Source: JAVZJR01 sp037447235
Lineage (GTDB): Archaea; Micrarchaeota; Micrarchaeia; Anstonellales; Bilamarchaeaceae
DNA length: 36,691 bases
Assembly (NCBI GenBank): GCA_037447235.1
Contig: JBBIHC010000006.1
Coordinates: 1 to 36,691, forward strand
Direction: 5' to 3'
Shown here: positions 8,852 to 17,828 of the stretch, piece after piece
How the letters are laid out: each line of letters starts with the position of its first letter
Position numbering within the stretch: the stretch's first letter is position 1
Program-made: the position numbers and the translations under genes
The notes under the pieces: generated by a model
What the model saw: only the letters and a program-made list of their open reading frames with translations
Database searches by the model: none
Told to the model about the DNA's origin: nothing

Positions 8852-9496
8852 ATGGCGGCGGCTGACATAAATCCGACAAGAATGGAGCTGATAAAGCTTA
8901 AGGAGCGGATAGCGCTTGCCAGGAAGGGGCACAAGCTGCTCAAGCAAAAACGCGACGCGCTCATCCTCGAATTTTTCAAAATCCTCAAGAAAGCGCAGAA
9001 CCTCCGCGGCGAGCTCGCCAAAAAGATTGCTGTTGCCTCAAAATCGCTGGCGGTCGCGCAGCTTTACCATTCAAGGCCGGAGCTGGAAAAGGTTTCCCTT
9101 GACATCAGGCGCGACCTATCGCTTGATGTTGAGGTAAAAAATGTCATGGGCGTGAAAATCCCGACGCTTGAGACGAATGTGGAAAGAAGGGATTTCATCC
9201 GGATGCCTTCCTATTCTATACCGGCAACGAGCGCGAAGATAGACCGGGCGGCGGACGATTTTGATGAAGTGCTTTACATGGTGCTGAAGCTCGCCGAGAC
9301 CGAGACCGCGATAAAGCGGCTTATTGTTGAAATAGAGAAGACAAAGAGGCGCGTCAACGCCTTGGAATATGTCCTTATCCCGCGGCTGGAAGAGCAGAGG
9401 AACATGATAGCTTTCCGTCTTGAGGAGATGGAAAGGGACAGTTTCGTTTCATTGAAATCCATAAAGCGAAAGCTCGAGTATAAAGCCGGGGTATGA
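8852..9496 (+). CDS. atpD: A-type ATP synthase subunit D (central rotor shaft)
   Basis: Subunit D (214 aa) is the rotating axle inside the A/B hexamer. The signature INPTRMELIKLKERIALARKGHKLLKQKRDALI is at about 5-38. Two long helices are separated by a shorter middle region, and the second helix, RRVNALEYVLIPRLEEQRNMI at about 167-187, is diagnostic. The start ATG is preceded by aggcgag. It closes the nine-gene ATPase operon. Its stop codon overlaps an ATG at 9493 that opens the next frame. Confidence 0.96.
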   Translation: MAAADINPTRMELIKLKERIALARKGHKLLKQKRDALILEFFKILKKAQNLRGELAKKIAVASKSLAVAQLYHSRPELEKVSLDIRRDLSLDVEVKNVMGVKIPTLETNVERRDFIRMPSYSIPATSAKIDRAADDFDEVLYMVLKLAETETAIKRLIVEIEKTKRRVNALEYVLIPRLEEQRNMIAFRLEEMERDSFVSLKSIKRKLEYKAGV

Positions 9497-9534
9497 GAGG
9501 CAAAGAAATAAATAAGCGCTTCCCATATGCTGTT

Positions 9535-10233
9535 ATGAAAACTTACAGGATAGTTCTCTTCGCGGCAATCATTCTTTTTGTTGTCGCAGTTGCGCCATTT
9601 TTCGAAACTAATATAAGCTATCTCCTTAATCCCGCGTCCAGCGCTCTGCTGGCATCCGGCCGGTGGGAGATAGTATTCCTCTGGATAGCGATTTTTTCAG
9701 CATTTTCGCTCTTTCTTTTCTTCCCGAGGGAAAGAGGGAGGTGGAGGAAATATTCCGGGGTATACATAGCATATATCGTTGCTCTTTTTACCGAAATGTT
9801 CGGCTTTCCTCTTACGCTGTATCTTTTGTCGTCCTTTTTGCCGTCGCACCCTTTGCCGGCGCAGCCGGTTGCAACGGTTTTTGATTTTGAATTTCTGGGC
9901 GTAAGGTATAGCCTCCTTGCAACCTCATTAATAGCCGGCTTCGTATCCGTTATGGGCGGCATCCTGGTTGTGCTTGGATGGAGCAGGATATACAATGCAA
10001 AAGGGCTTGTAACAGACGGCATCTATGCGTATTCAAGGCATCCGCAGTATCTTGGCATGTCCATGATAATAATCGCATGGCTTTTTGCATGGCCAACAAT
10101 ACCAACCGCATTGATGGGGATAATAATGCTCGCTGTCTATTGCAGATTGGCAAAAACCGAGGAGAAAGAACTTGAAGAAGAATTCGGCAAGGCATACTTG
10201 ATGTATAAGCAAAATGTTCCATTTTTGCTGTAA
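9535..10233 (+). CDS. Isoprenylcysteine carboxyl methyltransferase / phospholipid methyltransferase-like membrane protein
   Basis: This predicted integral membrane protein (232 aa from this start) has about five hydrophobic segments (about 5-22, 45-63, 75-100, 125-148 and 175-203). The C-terminal signature of the ICMT/PEMT family is present: AYSRHPQYLGM (RHPxY at 168-172) and then EEKELEEEFGKAYLMYKQNVPFLL, whose glutamates normally contact S-adenosylmethionine. The substrate is unknown; membrane lipids or prenylated proteins are both possible. The frame also opens at ATG 9493, overlapping the atpD stop and adding 14 charged residues. A TATA-like aaataaata at about 9506-9514, roughly 25 nt before ATG 9535, favours a leaderless start there. 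Which start is used is uncertain. Confidence 0.72.
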   Translation: MKTYRIVLFAAIILFVVAVAPFFETNISYLLNPASSALLASGRWEIVFLWIAIFSAFSLFLFFPRERGRWRKYSGVYIAYIVALFTEMFGFPLTLYLLSSFLPSHPLPAQPVATVFDFEFLGVRYSLLATSLIAGFVSVMGGILVVLGWSRIYNAKGLVTDGIYAYSRHPQYLGMSMIIIAWLFAWPTIPTALMGIIMLAVYCRLAKTEEKELEEEFGKAYLMYKQNVPFLL

Positions 10234-10242
10234 ATCTGGAAC

Positions 10243-10779
10243 TCACCCGGAAGTGAAAGTGCGCAGTTTCGCGTATGCCGGCCCATTCGGGGTCAATCTG
10301 CTTTCGAACAGCACAAAGCTGCCGACTTTGAATTTTCCGAACTCCCTTTCCCTGTTTTTTTCAAGGAATTTCTGCAAATCAGCCTTTTTCTTCACGCGCG
10401 CGATTGTCAGGTGGGCTGAAAACCCGCGCTCTTCTTCCTTTCCGATGCCCTTCAATGCGGCCAACACAGAATTTGCAAGTTGCGCAAGCTGCCCGCTTTC
10501 AAGGCCTACCCATACAACCCGGATATAAGATGGATTGGGGAAGACGCCAACGCCTTTGATTTTGCATTCAAACTCCTGGAATTTGATTTTTTCCAGCCGT
10601 GAAACAATCTCCGGCACGGTTTCATCAGGCACTTCTCCGATGAATCTTATGGTTATGTGGAGGTTCTTTTCCTCAACAAGCTTGATTCCGTCCTGCTCTA
10701 ACTGGCGTGCGAAGCCATAAATGTCCTTCTTGAGCTCCTCTGGAAGATCAACAGCAACAAAAAGCCTTTTCATCTCCAT
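10243..10779 (-). CDS. thpR: RNA 2',3'-cyclic phosphodiesterase (LigT/ThpR, 2H family)
   Basis: This 178-aa protein is of the 2H phosphoesterase superfamily, which hydrolyses 2',3'-cyclic phosphate RNA ends and was first described as 2'-5' RNA ligase. Both catalytic H-x-T motifs are present: HITI at 41-44 and HLTI at 123-126. The N-terminus RLFVAVDLPEE is typical, and the length is normal. The ATG at 10779 is chosen because a TATA-like tttttaaat (minus strand, 10803-10811) is centred about 27 nt upstream, which suggests a leaderless transcript. An internal ATG at 10773 is the alternative. It is divergent from pmbA. Confidence 0.93.
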   Translation of the reverse strand: MEMKRLFVAVDLPEELKKDIYGFARQLEQDGIKLVEEKNLHITIRFIGEVPDETVPEIVSRLEKIKFQEFECKIKGVGVFPNPSYIRVVWVGLESGQLAQLANSVLAALKGIGKEEERGFSAHLTIARVKKKADLQKFLEKNREREFGKFKVGSFVLFESRLTPNGPAYAKLRTFTSG

Positions 10780-10781
10780 AA

Positions 10782-10811
10782 GTTTAAAAATTAATTAATG
10801 GAATTTAAAAA
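10782..10811. promoter_or_regulatory. Interleaved divergent TATA boxes for thpR (-) and pmbA (+)
   Basis: Two TATA-like elements lie within 30 bp. gtttaaaaat at 10782-10791 is centred 26 nt before the ATG at 10813 on the plus strand. atttaaaaa at 10803-10811 reads as a TATA box on the minus strand, centred about 27 nt before the thpR start at 10779. Both genes would then have leaderless mRNAs, and this spacing argues that pmbA starts at 10813 rather than 10798. Confidence 0.5.
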
Positions 10812-10812
10812 C

Positions 10813-12063
10813 ATGCGGGATGTTGAAAAGGAAACCTTTTTCATCAGGGAAAAGGCGATTTCGTTGTCCTACTCGGCAAAATCCCTGAAGGCGCGCTCTG
10901 AGGAAGAAAGCAGCGGCTATGGTGTCCGCGTGCTCAGCGATGGATGCCTGGGTTTTGCATTTGCTTCAGGCCCGGAGGGCGCGGAAGCGCAGCGGCTTGA
11001 AGAGGCGGAAAGGAAAGCGCTGGCTGCAGCGAAATATTCTCCTCGTCCAAACTTCGGTTTTGCGGAAAAATCCGGCTTGCCATCTGTTGATGCCTTTGAC
11101 AGGGAGCTTGCCGGGATTGACGCGCCTGCCCTGAAGGAAATTTTTGAGCAGGTGCGGGAAGGCGCCGAGAAATACGGGGGAGAAGCGCAGATTGAGGTCT
11201 CTGCAGGCTGGGCGGAGGAGAGGCTTGAAAACACGAACGGCTTCTCGGGCTCCTTCCGCTCTTCGTCAATTTCATTTTTGGTCGAGGTTATGGACGGCGA
11301 TGGTTATGGTTTTTACGGCAACTCCTTTTGCAGGCTTCGCGATGCCGGCGATTTTTATAAAATAGGCGAAGAGGCGGCAGCGATGGCGCGCATGATGAGG
11401 AACCCGAAAAAGCCGGAAGGCGGAAACCACACGGTCATCTTTGAGCCGCAGGCGCTGGACGCGCTTTTTGACATCCTTCTCCCATCGTTCAACGGCGACC
11501 TGAAGCGTAGAAAAATCAGCTTTTTGCACGACCGGCTTGGCGAAAAGGCATTCAGCGGGAAGTTTTCCCTTTACGACGACCCGTTGCTTGCCGGCTCGCC
11601 TTATTCCGCGCCGTTTGACGGCGATGGCCTGGCAGGCAGGAGAAAGGCGCTTGTTGAGTATGGTACAGTGAAAAATTTTTCTTACAATCTTGAAATCGCT
11701 TCGCTTGAGGGGGTCGGGAGCAGCGGTTTTGCGACTCGCGCTTCCTATGCCTCCCCGCCTTCAATCGGCTTCTCCAATATTGTGGTCGCGCCGGGCAGCC
11801 TGGCAGAGGATGAAAACGACAAGGCGCTTCGCGTCCTGTCCTTCCACGGTTCCCATACCGCGAACATCACGACAGGGGATTTTGGCGTTGAGGTGAACGC
11901 CGCTTTTTATGGGGGTGAAGTGCCGGTGCGCGGGTTTATGATTACCGCAAACATATTTAACCTTTTTAATGATATATATGGATTGGGAAAAAAGCAGGCA
12001 AGGATAAACGGCTTGCTCTCGCCGCGCATAGCTTTCTCAGGTGTGCGCGTCCTTCCAGCCTGA
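10813..12063 (+). CDS. pmbA: TldD/PmbA-family metalloprotease-related protein, PmbA (TldE)-like
   Basis: Members of this family form TldD-TldE proteases that degrade unfolded or modified peptides. TldD carries the zinc site, and PmbA/TldE is the non-catalytic partner. The product (416 aa) shows the family layout: an N-terminal domain with RSEEESSGYGVRVLSDGCLGFAFAS, a middle domain, and the C-terminal block with GSHTANITTGDFGVEVNAAFY near residues 347-367 and VRGFMITANIFNLF after it. I see no HExxxH zinc motif, which supports TldE rather than TldD. No tldD is in the window. The ATG at 10798 adds five residues, but promoter spacing favours 10813. lonB starts 11-17 nt after the stop. Confidence 0.85.
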   Translation: MRDVEKETFFIREKAISLSYSAKSLKARSEEESSGYGVRVLSDGCLGFAFASGPEGAEAQRLEEAERKALAAAKYSPRPNFGFAEKSGLPSVDAFDRELAGIDAPALKEIFEQVREGAEKYGGEAQIEVSAGWAEERLENTNGFSGSFRSSSISFLVEVMDGDGYGFYGNSFCRLRDAGDFYKIGEEAAAMARMMRNPKKPEGGNHTVIFEPQALDALFDILLPSFNGDLKRRKISFLHDRLGEKAFSGKFSLYDDPLLAGSPYSAPFDGDGLAGRRKALVEYGTVKNFSYNLEIASLEGVGSSGFATRASYASPPSIGFSNIVVAPGSLAEDENDKALRVLSFHGSHTANITTGDFGVEVNAAFYGGEVPVRGFMITANIFNLFNDIYGLGKKQARINGLLSPRIAFSGVRVLPA

Positions 12064-12074
12064 ATTTGGGTTTG

Positions 12075-14075
12075 ATGGATATGGGTTTGCTTGAAAAAAT
12101 AAAGACAACCGCAGATGTTCCGGTTCCGGAAAGGCTGATAGACCAGATAATAGGGCAGGATAATGCTGTTGACATAGTGAAAAAGGCAGCAAGGCAAAAA
12201 AGAAACGTCCTGCTCATAGGTCCGCCGGGCACCGGAAAGAGCATGCTTGCACAGGCTATGGCGGAATTGCTGCCTGCCGAGGAGCTTGAGGATGTTCTGG
12301 CGTATCCGAACAATCTTGAAGAAAACCAACCGCTCATAAAGGTTGTGCCCAGTTATCCAAGGTTTGACTACCTGAAAAAAAGAAAGGACCTGCAGAAGTT
12401 TTATTCTCCGGAAGAAGCAAGAAGGATGCGGGTTTCTCCGACCGGCAGGCTGGAAGGGGGCTCAAGCCTTGGAAGAAGAATCGTTTCCCATAAGGAAGAG
12501 CAGGAGGTGGTGCCGAGAGGAATAAACCCGATTTTCCTGATACTCCTCCTGGGAGTTTTGTTTTACGCGATAATATTCCTTGCTGACATTCCTGAAAACG
12601 CGAAGTGGTTCATAATAGCAGCGGTTCTCGGCCTCGGCTTTCTTTACATACTTTCAAACGCGACTGCCGGGCTTGGCAGGCGGCTGATGCCGATGGAGAT
12701 AAAAGAGCCAAAACTCATAGTCGACAACACCGGCAAGCATTCGGCGCCTTTTGTTGATGCGACCGGAACCCGGGCAGGGGCGCTTCTGGGCGACGTAAGG
12801 CACGACCCCCTCCAGAGTGGCGGCCTTGGCACGCCGGCGCACCTGCGCGTTGAAGCCGGCGCAATCCATCGCGCGAACAAGGGCGTGCTTTTCATAGATG
12901 AAATAGCCTCTCTCAGGCTCAACTGGCAGCAGGAGCTCCTGACCGCGATGCAGGAAAAGAAATATCCGATAACCGGGCAGAGCGAGATGAGCTCGGGCGC
13001 GCTGGTGAAGACCCAGCCGGTGCCGTGCGATTTTGTGCTTGTTGCGGCAGGAAACCTGCCGGACACCCAGCGGATCCATCCGGCGCTCCGTTCGCGTATT
13101 CGCGGCGGCGGCTATGAGATATATGTTGAGGACTCCATGGCCGACACTCCCGGAAACGAGGACAAGCTTGTCCAGTTCGTCGCGCAGGAGATAAAGAAGG
13201 ATGGGAGGATACCCCATTTTGACCGGGAGGCGGTCAGGGAAATAATAGAAGAGGCCAGAAGGATGTCAGGAAGGAGGAAGAGATTCACGCTCAATCTCCG
13301 CGAGCTTGGCGGCCTTGTGAGGGCTGCCGGGGACGTTGCCAAGGGCAAGGGCCTTTCGCTTGTTGGAAAAAACGAAGTCGTGGAGGCGAAGAAGATTTTC
13401 CGTTCGGTGGAGAGCCAGCTCGCATCCAAGCTTATTGAAAGAAGACGCGAATACCAGATGGTCATGACAAGCGGGGCCGCAGTGGGCAGGGTAAACGGAC
13501 TTGCGGTGCTTGGGGAGAGCCGCGCAGGCCTGCTTCTGCCGATGGTTGCGGAGGTCACCCCTCCGGCGTCAAAAAGCGAGGGGAGGATAATCGCGACAGG
13601 CAAGCTCGGGACGATAGCAAAGGAAGCGGTGGAAAACGTTTCGGCGATAATAAAGAAATACGTGGGAGCCGACATATCAAAGAGGGACATCCACATCCAG
13701 TTTTTGCAGACCTATGAAGGAGTCGAAGGCGATAGCGCGTCCATAGCCACTGCAGTGGCGGTCGTTTCGGCATTGACGAACATCCCCATAAGGCAGGATT
13801 ATGCCATAACCGGCTCGCTGGACATAAGGGGGAATGTCCTTCCGGTTGGCGGCGTGACGGCAAAGGTTGAAGCGGCAATAGACAACGAGATAAAGGCAGC
13901 GATAATCCCCAGCTCAAACCTGGATGATATCTACCTCCCAAAAGAAAAAAGCGCAAAGATACGCATTCTTCCGGTCAGGGACATTGTCGAGGTATTGAGG
14001 GCAGTGCTTAAGGATTGTGCGGAAAAAAAGAGGCTCATAGCAAAAATGAGCAAACTCAGCGGCGGGCAGCTTTAG
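12075..14075 (+). CDS. lonB: Archaeal membrane-anchored ATP-dependent protease LonB
   Basis: LonB is the membrane-bound AAA+ protease of archaea, facing the cytosol and degrading regulatory and damaged proteins. In this 666-aa product, Walker A GPPGTGKS is at 49-56 and two membrane helices interrupt the AAA module at about 151-170 and 178-196, as is typical of archaeal LonB. Walker B VLFIDE is at 271-276, and the C-terminal protease domain has catalytic Ser554 (GDSAS) and Lys597 (VTAKVEA). Start is uncertain: TTG 12066, ATG 12075 and ATG 12081 are all in frame and no clear ribosome binding site decides. It follows pmbA closely, so both genes of this probable operon concern proteolysis. It is tail to tail with the DUF373 gene, 1 nt apart. 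Confidence 0.96.
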   Translation: MDMGLLEKIKTTADVPVPERLIDQIIGQDNAVDIVKKAARQKRNVLLIGPPGTGKSMLAQAMAELLPAEELEDVLAYPNNLEENQPLIKVVPSYPRFDYLKKRKDLQKFYSPEEARRMRVSPTGRLEGGSSLGRRIVSHKEEQEVVPRGINPIFLILLLGVLFYAIIFLADIPENAKWFIIAAVLGLGFLYILSNATAGLGRRLMPMEIKEPKLIVDNTGKHSAPFVDATGTRAGALLGDVRHDPLQSGGLGTPAHLRVEAGAIHRANKGVLFIDEIASLRLNWQQELLTAMQEKKYPITGQSEMSSGALVKTQPVPCDFVLVAAGNLPDTQRIHPALRSRIRGGGYEIYVEDSMADTPGNEDKLVQFVAQEIKKDGRIPHFDREAVREIIEEARRMSGRRKRFTLNLRELGGLVRAAGDVAKGKGLSLVGKNEVVEAKKIFRSVESQLASKLIERRREYQMVMTSGAAVGRVNGLAVLGESRAGLLLPMVAEVTPPASKSEGRIIATGKLGTIAKEAVENVSAIIKKYVGADISKRDIHIQFLQTYEGVEGDSASIATAVAVVSALTNIPIRQDYAITGSLDIRGNVLPVGGVTAKVEAAIDNEIKAAIIPSSNLDDIYLPKEKSAKIRILPVRDIVEVLRAVLKDCAEKKRLIAKMSKLSGGQL

Positions 14076-14076
14076 T

Positions 14077-15318
14077 TCAATCCCCGCTCTTTACGATTAC
14101 CTTCTCGTCTATTGCCGTTATGGAAGAAATCGGAATCCTGAATTTCTTTTCCCCTATCGTCTGCACTATCAGCTTTTCGTCTTTGCGGTCGGTGCCGACT
14201 ATCGTTCCTATGAGGCTGCCGTTCTGCATTATCACTTCCCTGCCCTCAAGCTTCATTCTTGCTATTATGTCCGTTCTAATCCACGCTATCGCAATCGAAC
14301 TTATGTAGCCAAGCACCAGCGCCGCCATTATGGTAAGCAGGAAATCAGCGAAGCTGACGTATGGCGGGTACAGGTTTAGCACCCATTTTGAGGTTATGTC
14401 AAGCAGCATTGCAACCAGCACCGCGGCAACGGCATAAAACGCGTATTTCGTTATCGCGTACGTCTTTTTTTCTGATTTTGCGTCCATGATCTTTGCGGCT
14501 ATCGCAAAGAAGAACGCCACCAGCAAAGGCCACACGACGCTCTGGACAACATATGCTGCGAGCTTTTCGCTGCTTAGCCCCCAGGCAGTTCCCTTGTTGA
14601 AGGTCTGGTACGCTACGGCAAAGGCGAGCAGGAGCAGGACTAGCGCCGCGACATAGCCCACCCAGCTTGTTTTTTCTGCGGAAAACCTGAAATCCTTTAT
14701 GAAGCTTATCAGGGTTTCGTCTATGTTAAGCATCCTGATGACCAAAAACAGCCCGATTGTTATTCCGACTATTTCCCACCCCAGGCCCAGATAGGACGCG
14801 GCGGAGAACATCAGTATGAGCAGGGCAGGGATGCCGATTATTATCCTTGCATAATACGGATCCTTTATCTTTTCCAGCAGTATGAAATATGTTTTCTCAA
14901 GCTCCTTTGACTGTTTCACGGTCACTATCCGCGTGGAATCTATCTTCATTCTTGATTTCACAATCGGAAGGACCTCCTCGTCGGCAGCCCCGTCCGAAAC
15001 AAGGATGGCTGAAACCGGTTTTAGTTCTGCGAGTATCCTGTCAAGCTGCTCGCTTATTTTCTTGTCCGCGTCATAGCCGAGCTTCCTGTCTCCGGTCAGG
15101 GTGACGATCTCAACATTTCTGCCCTCGCCTTTCATTTTGTCGTATAGCTGCACTGCGGAAAACAGCGCGTTGACATCGCTGTCTTCCGGGTCTGCAAGGC
15201 CAAGCTGCATTGCGGCCAGGATGTTTTTCTCCCTGCCGATGACTGGGCCGTTTATCTTCGCCTTTTCAAAAAGGTCGTTGTCCCGGTCTATGCAAAGTAT
15301 CAAAATCTGCCTTTCCAT
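14077..15318 (-). CDS. DUF373 family membrane protein
   Basis: This 413-aa protein has an N-terminal soluble domain (about 1-150) with the family pattern ILCIDRDNDLFEKAKINGPVIGRE and ADPEDSDVNALFSAVQLYD. About seven membrane helices follow (about 160-350), then a C-terminal soluble segment (about 355-413) that looks like a small beta barrel (GREVIMQNGSLIGTIVGTD). DUF373 proteins are widespread in archaea and have no established function that I know of. The acidic motifs in the N-terminal domain resemble a phosphoesterase- or nucleotide-type fold, but that is inference. The ATG at 15318 has a minus-strand TATA-like box at 15341-15350 centred about 27 nt upstream, consistent with a leaderless mRNA. 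Confidence 0.85.
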   Translation of the reverse strand: MERQILILCIDRDNDLFEKAKINGPVIGREKNILAAMQLGLADPEDSDVNALFSAVQLYDKMKGEGRNVEIVTLTGDRKLGYDADKKISEQLDRILAELKPVSAILVSDGAADEEVLPIVKSRMKIDSTRIVTVKQSKELEKTYFILLEKIKDPYYARIIIGIPALLILMFSAASYLGLGWEIVGITIGLFLVIRMLNIDETLISFIKDFRFSAEKTSWVGYVAALVLLLLAFAVAYQTFNKGTAWGLSSEKLAAYVVQSVVWPLLVAFFFAIAAKIMDAKSEKKTYAITKYAFYAVAAVLVAMLLDITSKWVLNLYPPYVSFADFLLTIMAALVLGYISSIAIAWIRTDIIARMKLEGREVIMQNGSLIGTIVGTDRKDEKLIVQTIGEKKFRIPISSITAIDEKVIVKSGD

Positions 15319-15340
15319 CGCATCATTTAAGATAGAAATT

Positions 15341-15350
15341 ATTTATAAAC
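15341..15350 (-). promoter_or_regulatory. TATA box of the DUF373 gene
   Basis: On the minus strand this reads gtttataaat and is centred about 27 nt before the ATG at 15318. That is the spacing expected if transcription starts at or next to the A of the start codon. Confidence 0.5.
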
Positions 15351-15389
15351 ATGCCCGTGGAAGACGCAGCCGGCGCCGGCAGTCTAAAC

Positions 15390-17741
15390 TTAGTCCACTA
15401 TGGAACCAAGGTCGTCCTTATCTTCGGATTTTGCCAGCTGCGCCAGCCTTTTCAATATTATCTTCTGTTCAGCGCTTGCCACTATCTGCCTTGTCCTTTC
15501 TATAGCGTCAGGATTGACGCTCATCGAGGTTACTCCGAATTCAACAAGCTTTTCGGCGAATTCAGGATAAACCGAAGGCGCCTGTCCGCATACTGAGGTT
15601 GTGACATTGAACCTCCTGCAGGTCTCAACCACGTGCCTTATGGCGCGAAGGACCGCGTCGTTCCTTTCGTCAAATCCCTTTGCAAGCGTGGTATTGTCCC
15701 TGTCTATTCCCAATATCAGCTGCGTCAGGTCGTTGCTCCCTATGGATATCCCGTCTATTCCCTCCTTGCAGAACAAGTCAATCAGGAAGACTGTGCTCGG
15801 GACCTCGACCATTATCCAGAGCTTGAAATCGCGCGTTCTGTAAATGCCCACCTTGTGGAGCAGCTCCTTTATCGCCCTGAGCTCGCCTATCCTGCGCACG
15901 AACGGAATCATCAGCCAGAGGTTTTTCAGGTGATACTCGTCGCGCACCTTCTTCAGCGCGCGTAGCTCAAGCTCAAAGACCTCGGGCTCGTTTATGTACC
16001 GGGACGCGCCGCGGTAACCCATCATCGGGTTTTCCTCTTTCGGCTCGTACTGCTCGCCCCCCTCAAGGCTCCTGTATTCGTTTGTCTTGAAATCCGTGGC
16101 TCTGTATACTACCGGCCTCGGGTAAAAAGCCGCGGCAAAGCGCCGTATCCCTTCCGCAAGCCTGTTTACATATTCGTCAGCCCTTCCTTCCGCCATCATC
16201 TTTTTCGGGTGGACACCAATATTCGCTATCATGAATTCCGCCCTGAGAAGGCCGACGCCGTCAACAGGCAGCTTTGCCACCCTTTCCGCCTGGTCAACAT
16301 CGGCAAGATTAACGTATATCTTGGTGCCGGTTATCGGTCCGATTCCCGTCAGAGGCACTGCCGCAGCTGTTTCTTCTTTCTTTGCCTCAAGGGCTCCTGA
16401 ATAAACTATGCCGCTGCTTCCGTCAACGCTGATGAGTTCGCCTTCTTTCAGTATGCCGGTGGCGCCTGCCGCACCAACGACACAGGGCACGCCAAGCTCC
16501 CTGCTTACTATTGCCGCGTGGGATGTCATTCCGCCGGTGTCGGTGACTATCGCGGCCGCCCTTTTCATCCCAGGCACATAATCAGGAGTCGTCATCTCGG
16601 TTACCAGCACATCCCCTTTCTCCACTCTTTTTATTTCAGAAGCGGATTTGATTATCTTCACAGGCCCTACGCCGATTCCAGGAGACGCGCCAAGGCCCCT
16701 TGCCAGTATTTTTGTTTCTTCGCCCCTTGCAGCTTCCTGCCCCTGCGCCTGTTTTTGCGCCGGGACCGCCTCCTCCTCTTTTTTCTTGAGAGTGGTTATC
16801 GGCCTTGCCTGCACAATGTAAAGGTTTCCTCTTTCAAAAGCATACTCTATGTCCTGCGGGCTTTCGTAGTGCTCCTCTATTTTTATGCACATCTTCGCCA
16901 GGTCCCTTATCTCAAGGTCGCTGAGCTTTTGCAGCGATTGCGCCTCCTCTTTTATATTCAGCCTCCTGTTTTCGCCCTCTATTTTCGCTATCATCCAGGT
17001 TTGCTTTGCTATCTTTTTGTCTATGATCTTTAGGTCGCGCTTGTCCACGACATAGGTGTCCGGCGTCACAAGCCCGCTGACAACAACTTCGCCAAGGCCG
17101 TATGCAGCCTCGATAGACATCCTGTTCCTGTCCTGCGTCATCGGGTCAACCGTGAAAACGACGCCTGCCTTCTCGCTTTGGACCATCATCTGCACTACTG
17201 CCGCCAGCCCGACTTTCATGTGGTCGAACCTGTTCTGCACCCGGTAGAATATCGCCCTCGGCTCAAAAAGTGATGCCCAGCATTTTTTTACCGCTTCCAC
17301 TGTGTTCTCCGCGCCGCGGACATTGAGAAAAGTGGCCTGCTGCCCGGCAAATGAGGCTGTCGGCAGGTCCTCTGCCGTGGCTGAGCTCCTGACCGCGACA
17401 TAGACTTCGCGCCCGGCCATCTCGCTGAGCTCTTTGTAAGACCTTATGATATCGGCGCGGATATCGTCCGGAATCCTGCCGTTTATTATCATCTGCTTTA
17501 TCTTCTCTGCGGTTTCCTGCAGTTTTTCAGAATCATTCACGTCCAGCGCGCCAAGCATTTTGCTTATCGGCTCGCGCAGGTTGTTCGCATCTATGAATTT
17601 GAAATATGCCCCGCTCGTGGTGACAAACCCGTTCGGTATGGGAAACCCCTGCTGGTACATTTCGCCAAGGTTCGCGCCCTTTCCGCCTGCTTCAGCCAGG
17701 CTCGCTTTGCTGAGCTCCTTAAACCACATGATATTCTTCAT
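15390..17741 (-). CDS. ppsA: Phosphoenolpyruvate synthase (pyruvate, water dikinase)
   Basis: PpsA converts pyruvate + ATP + water to PEP + AMP + phosphate, feeding gluconeogenesis. This 783-aa protein has the N-terminal ATP-grasp domain (about 10-318: FKELSKASLAEAGGKGANLGEM, VAVRSSATAEDLPTASFAGQQ). A Lys/Glu/Gln-rich linker (about 319-345) follows, then the swivelling phosphohistidine domain with GGMTSHAAIVSRELGVPC (H408) and the C-terminal PEP-binding TIM barrel (about 470-750) with NPMMGYRGASRY, SIGSNDLTQL and VCGQAPS, whose cysteine is the expected acid. A TTG at 17756 extends the frame by five codons. The ATG at 17741 is preferred, with ggatgg a few nt upstream. Confidence 0.97.
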   Translation of the reverse strand: MKNIMWFKELSKASLAEAGGKGANLGEMYQQGFPIPNGFVTTSGAYFKFIDANNLREPISKMLGALDVNDSEKLQETAEKIKQMIINGRIPDDIRADIIRSYKELSEMAGREVYVAVRSSATAEDLPTASFAGQQATFLNVRGAENTVEAVKKCWASLFEPRAIFYRVQNRFDHMKVGLAAVVQMMVQSEKAGVVFTVDPMTQDRNRMSIEAAYGLGEVVVSGLVTPDTYVVDKRDLKIIDKKIAKQTWMIAKIEGENRRLNIKEEAQSLQKLSDLEIRDLAKMCIKIEEHYESPQDIEYAFERGNLYIVQARPITTLKKKEEEAVPAQKQAQGQEAARGEETKILARGLGASPGIGVGPVKIIKSASEIKRVEKGDVLVTEMTTPDYVPGMKRAAAIVTDTGGMTSHAAIVSRELGVPCVVGAAGATGILKEGELISVDGSSGIVYSGALEAKKEETAAAVPLTGIGPITGTKIYVNLADVDQAERVAKLPVDGVGLLRAEFMIANIGVHPKKMMAEGRADEYVNRLAEGIRRFAAAFYPRPVVYRATDFKTNEYRSLEGGEQYEPKEENPMMGYRGASRYINEPEVFELELRALKKVRDEYHLKNLWLMIPFVRRIGELRAIKELLHKVGIYRTRDFKLWIMVEVPSTVFLIDLFCKEGIDGISIGSNDLTQLILGIDRDNTTLAKGFDERNDAVLRAIRHVVETCRRFNVTTSVCGQAPSVYPEFAEKLVEFGVTSMSVNPDAIERTRQIVASAEQKIILKRLAQLAKSEDKDDLGSIVD

Positions 17742-17795
17742 ACTACCATCCGCCAACCCGTTTTTTATTTTAGAGGTGGATAGATATCTAAGATA

Positions 17796-17805
17796 AGTTT
17801 ATAAT
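17796..17805 (-). promoter_or_regulatory. TATA box of ppsA
   Basis: The minus-strand sequence attataaact (17796-17805) lies about 60 nt before the ppsA start, predicting a start site near 17774 and a leader of roughly 33 nt. It sits just downstream of the prf1 stop, so ppsA is probably transcribed independently of prf1. Confidence 0.45.
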
Positions 17806-17828
17806 GATTTTTGTTGGGCGCCGCGCAT

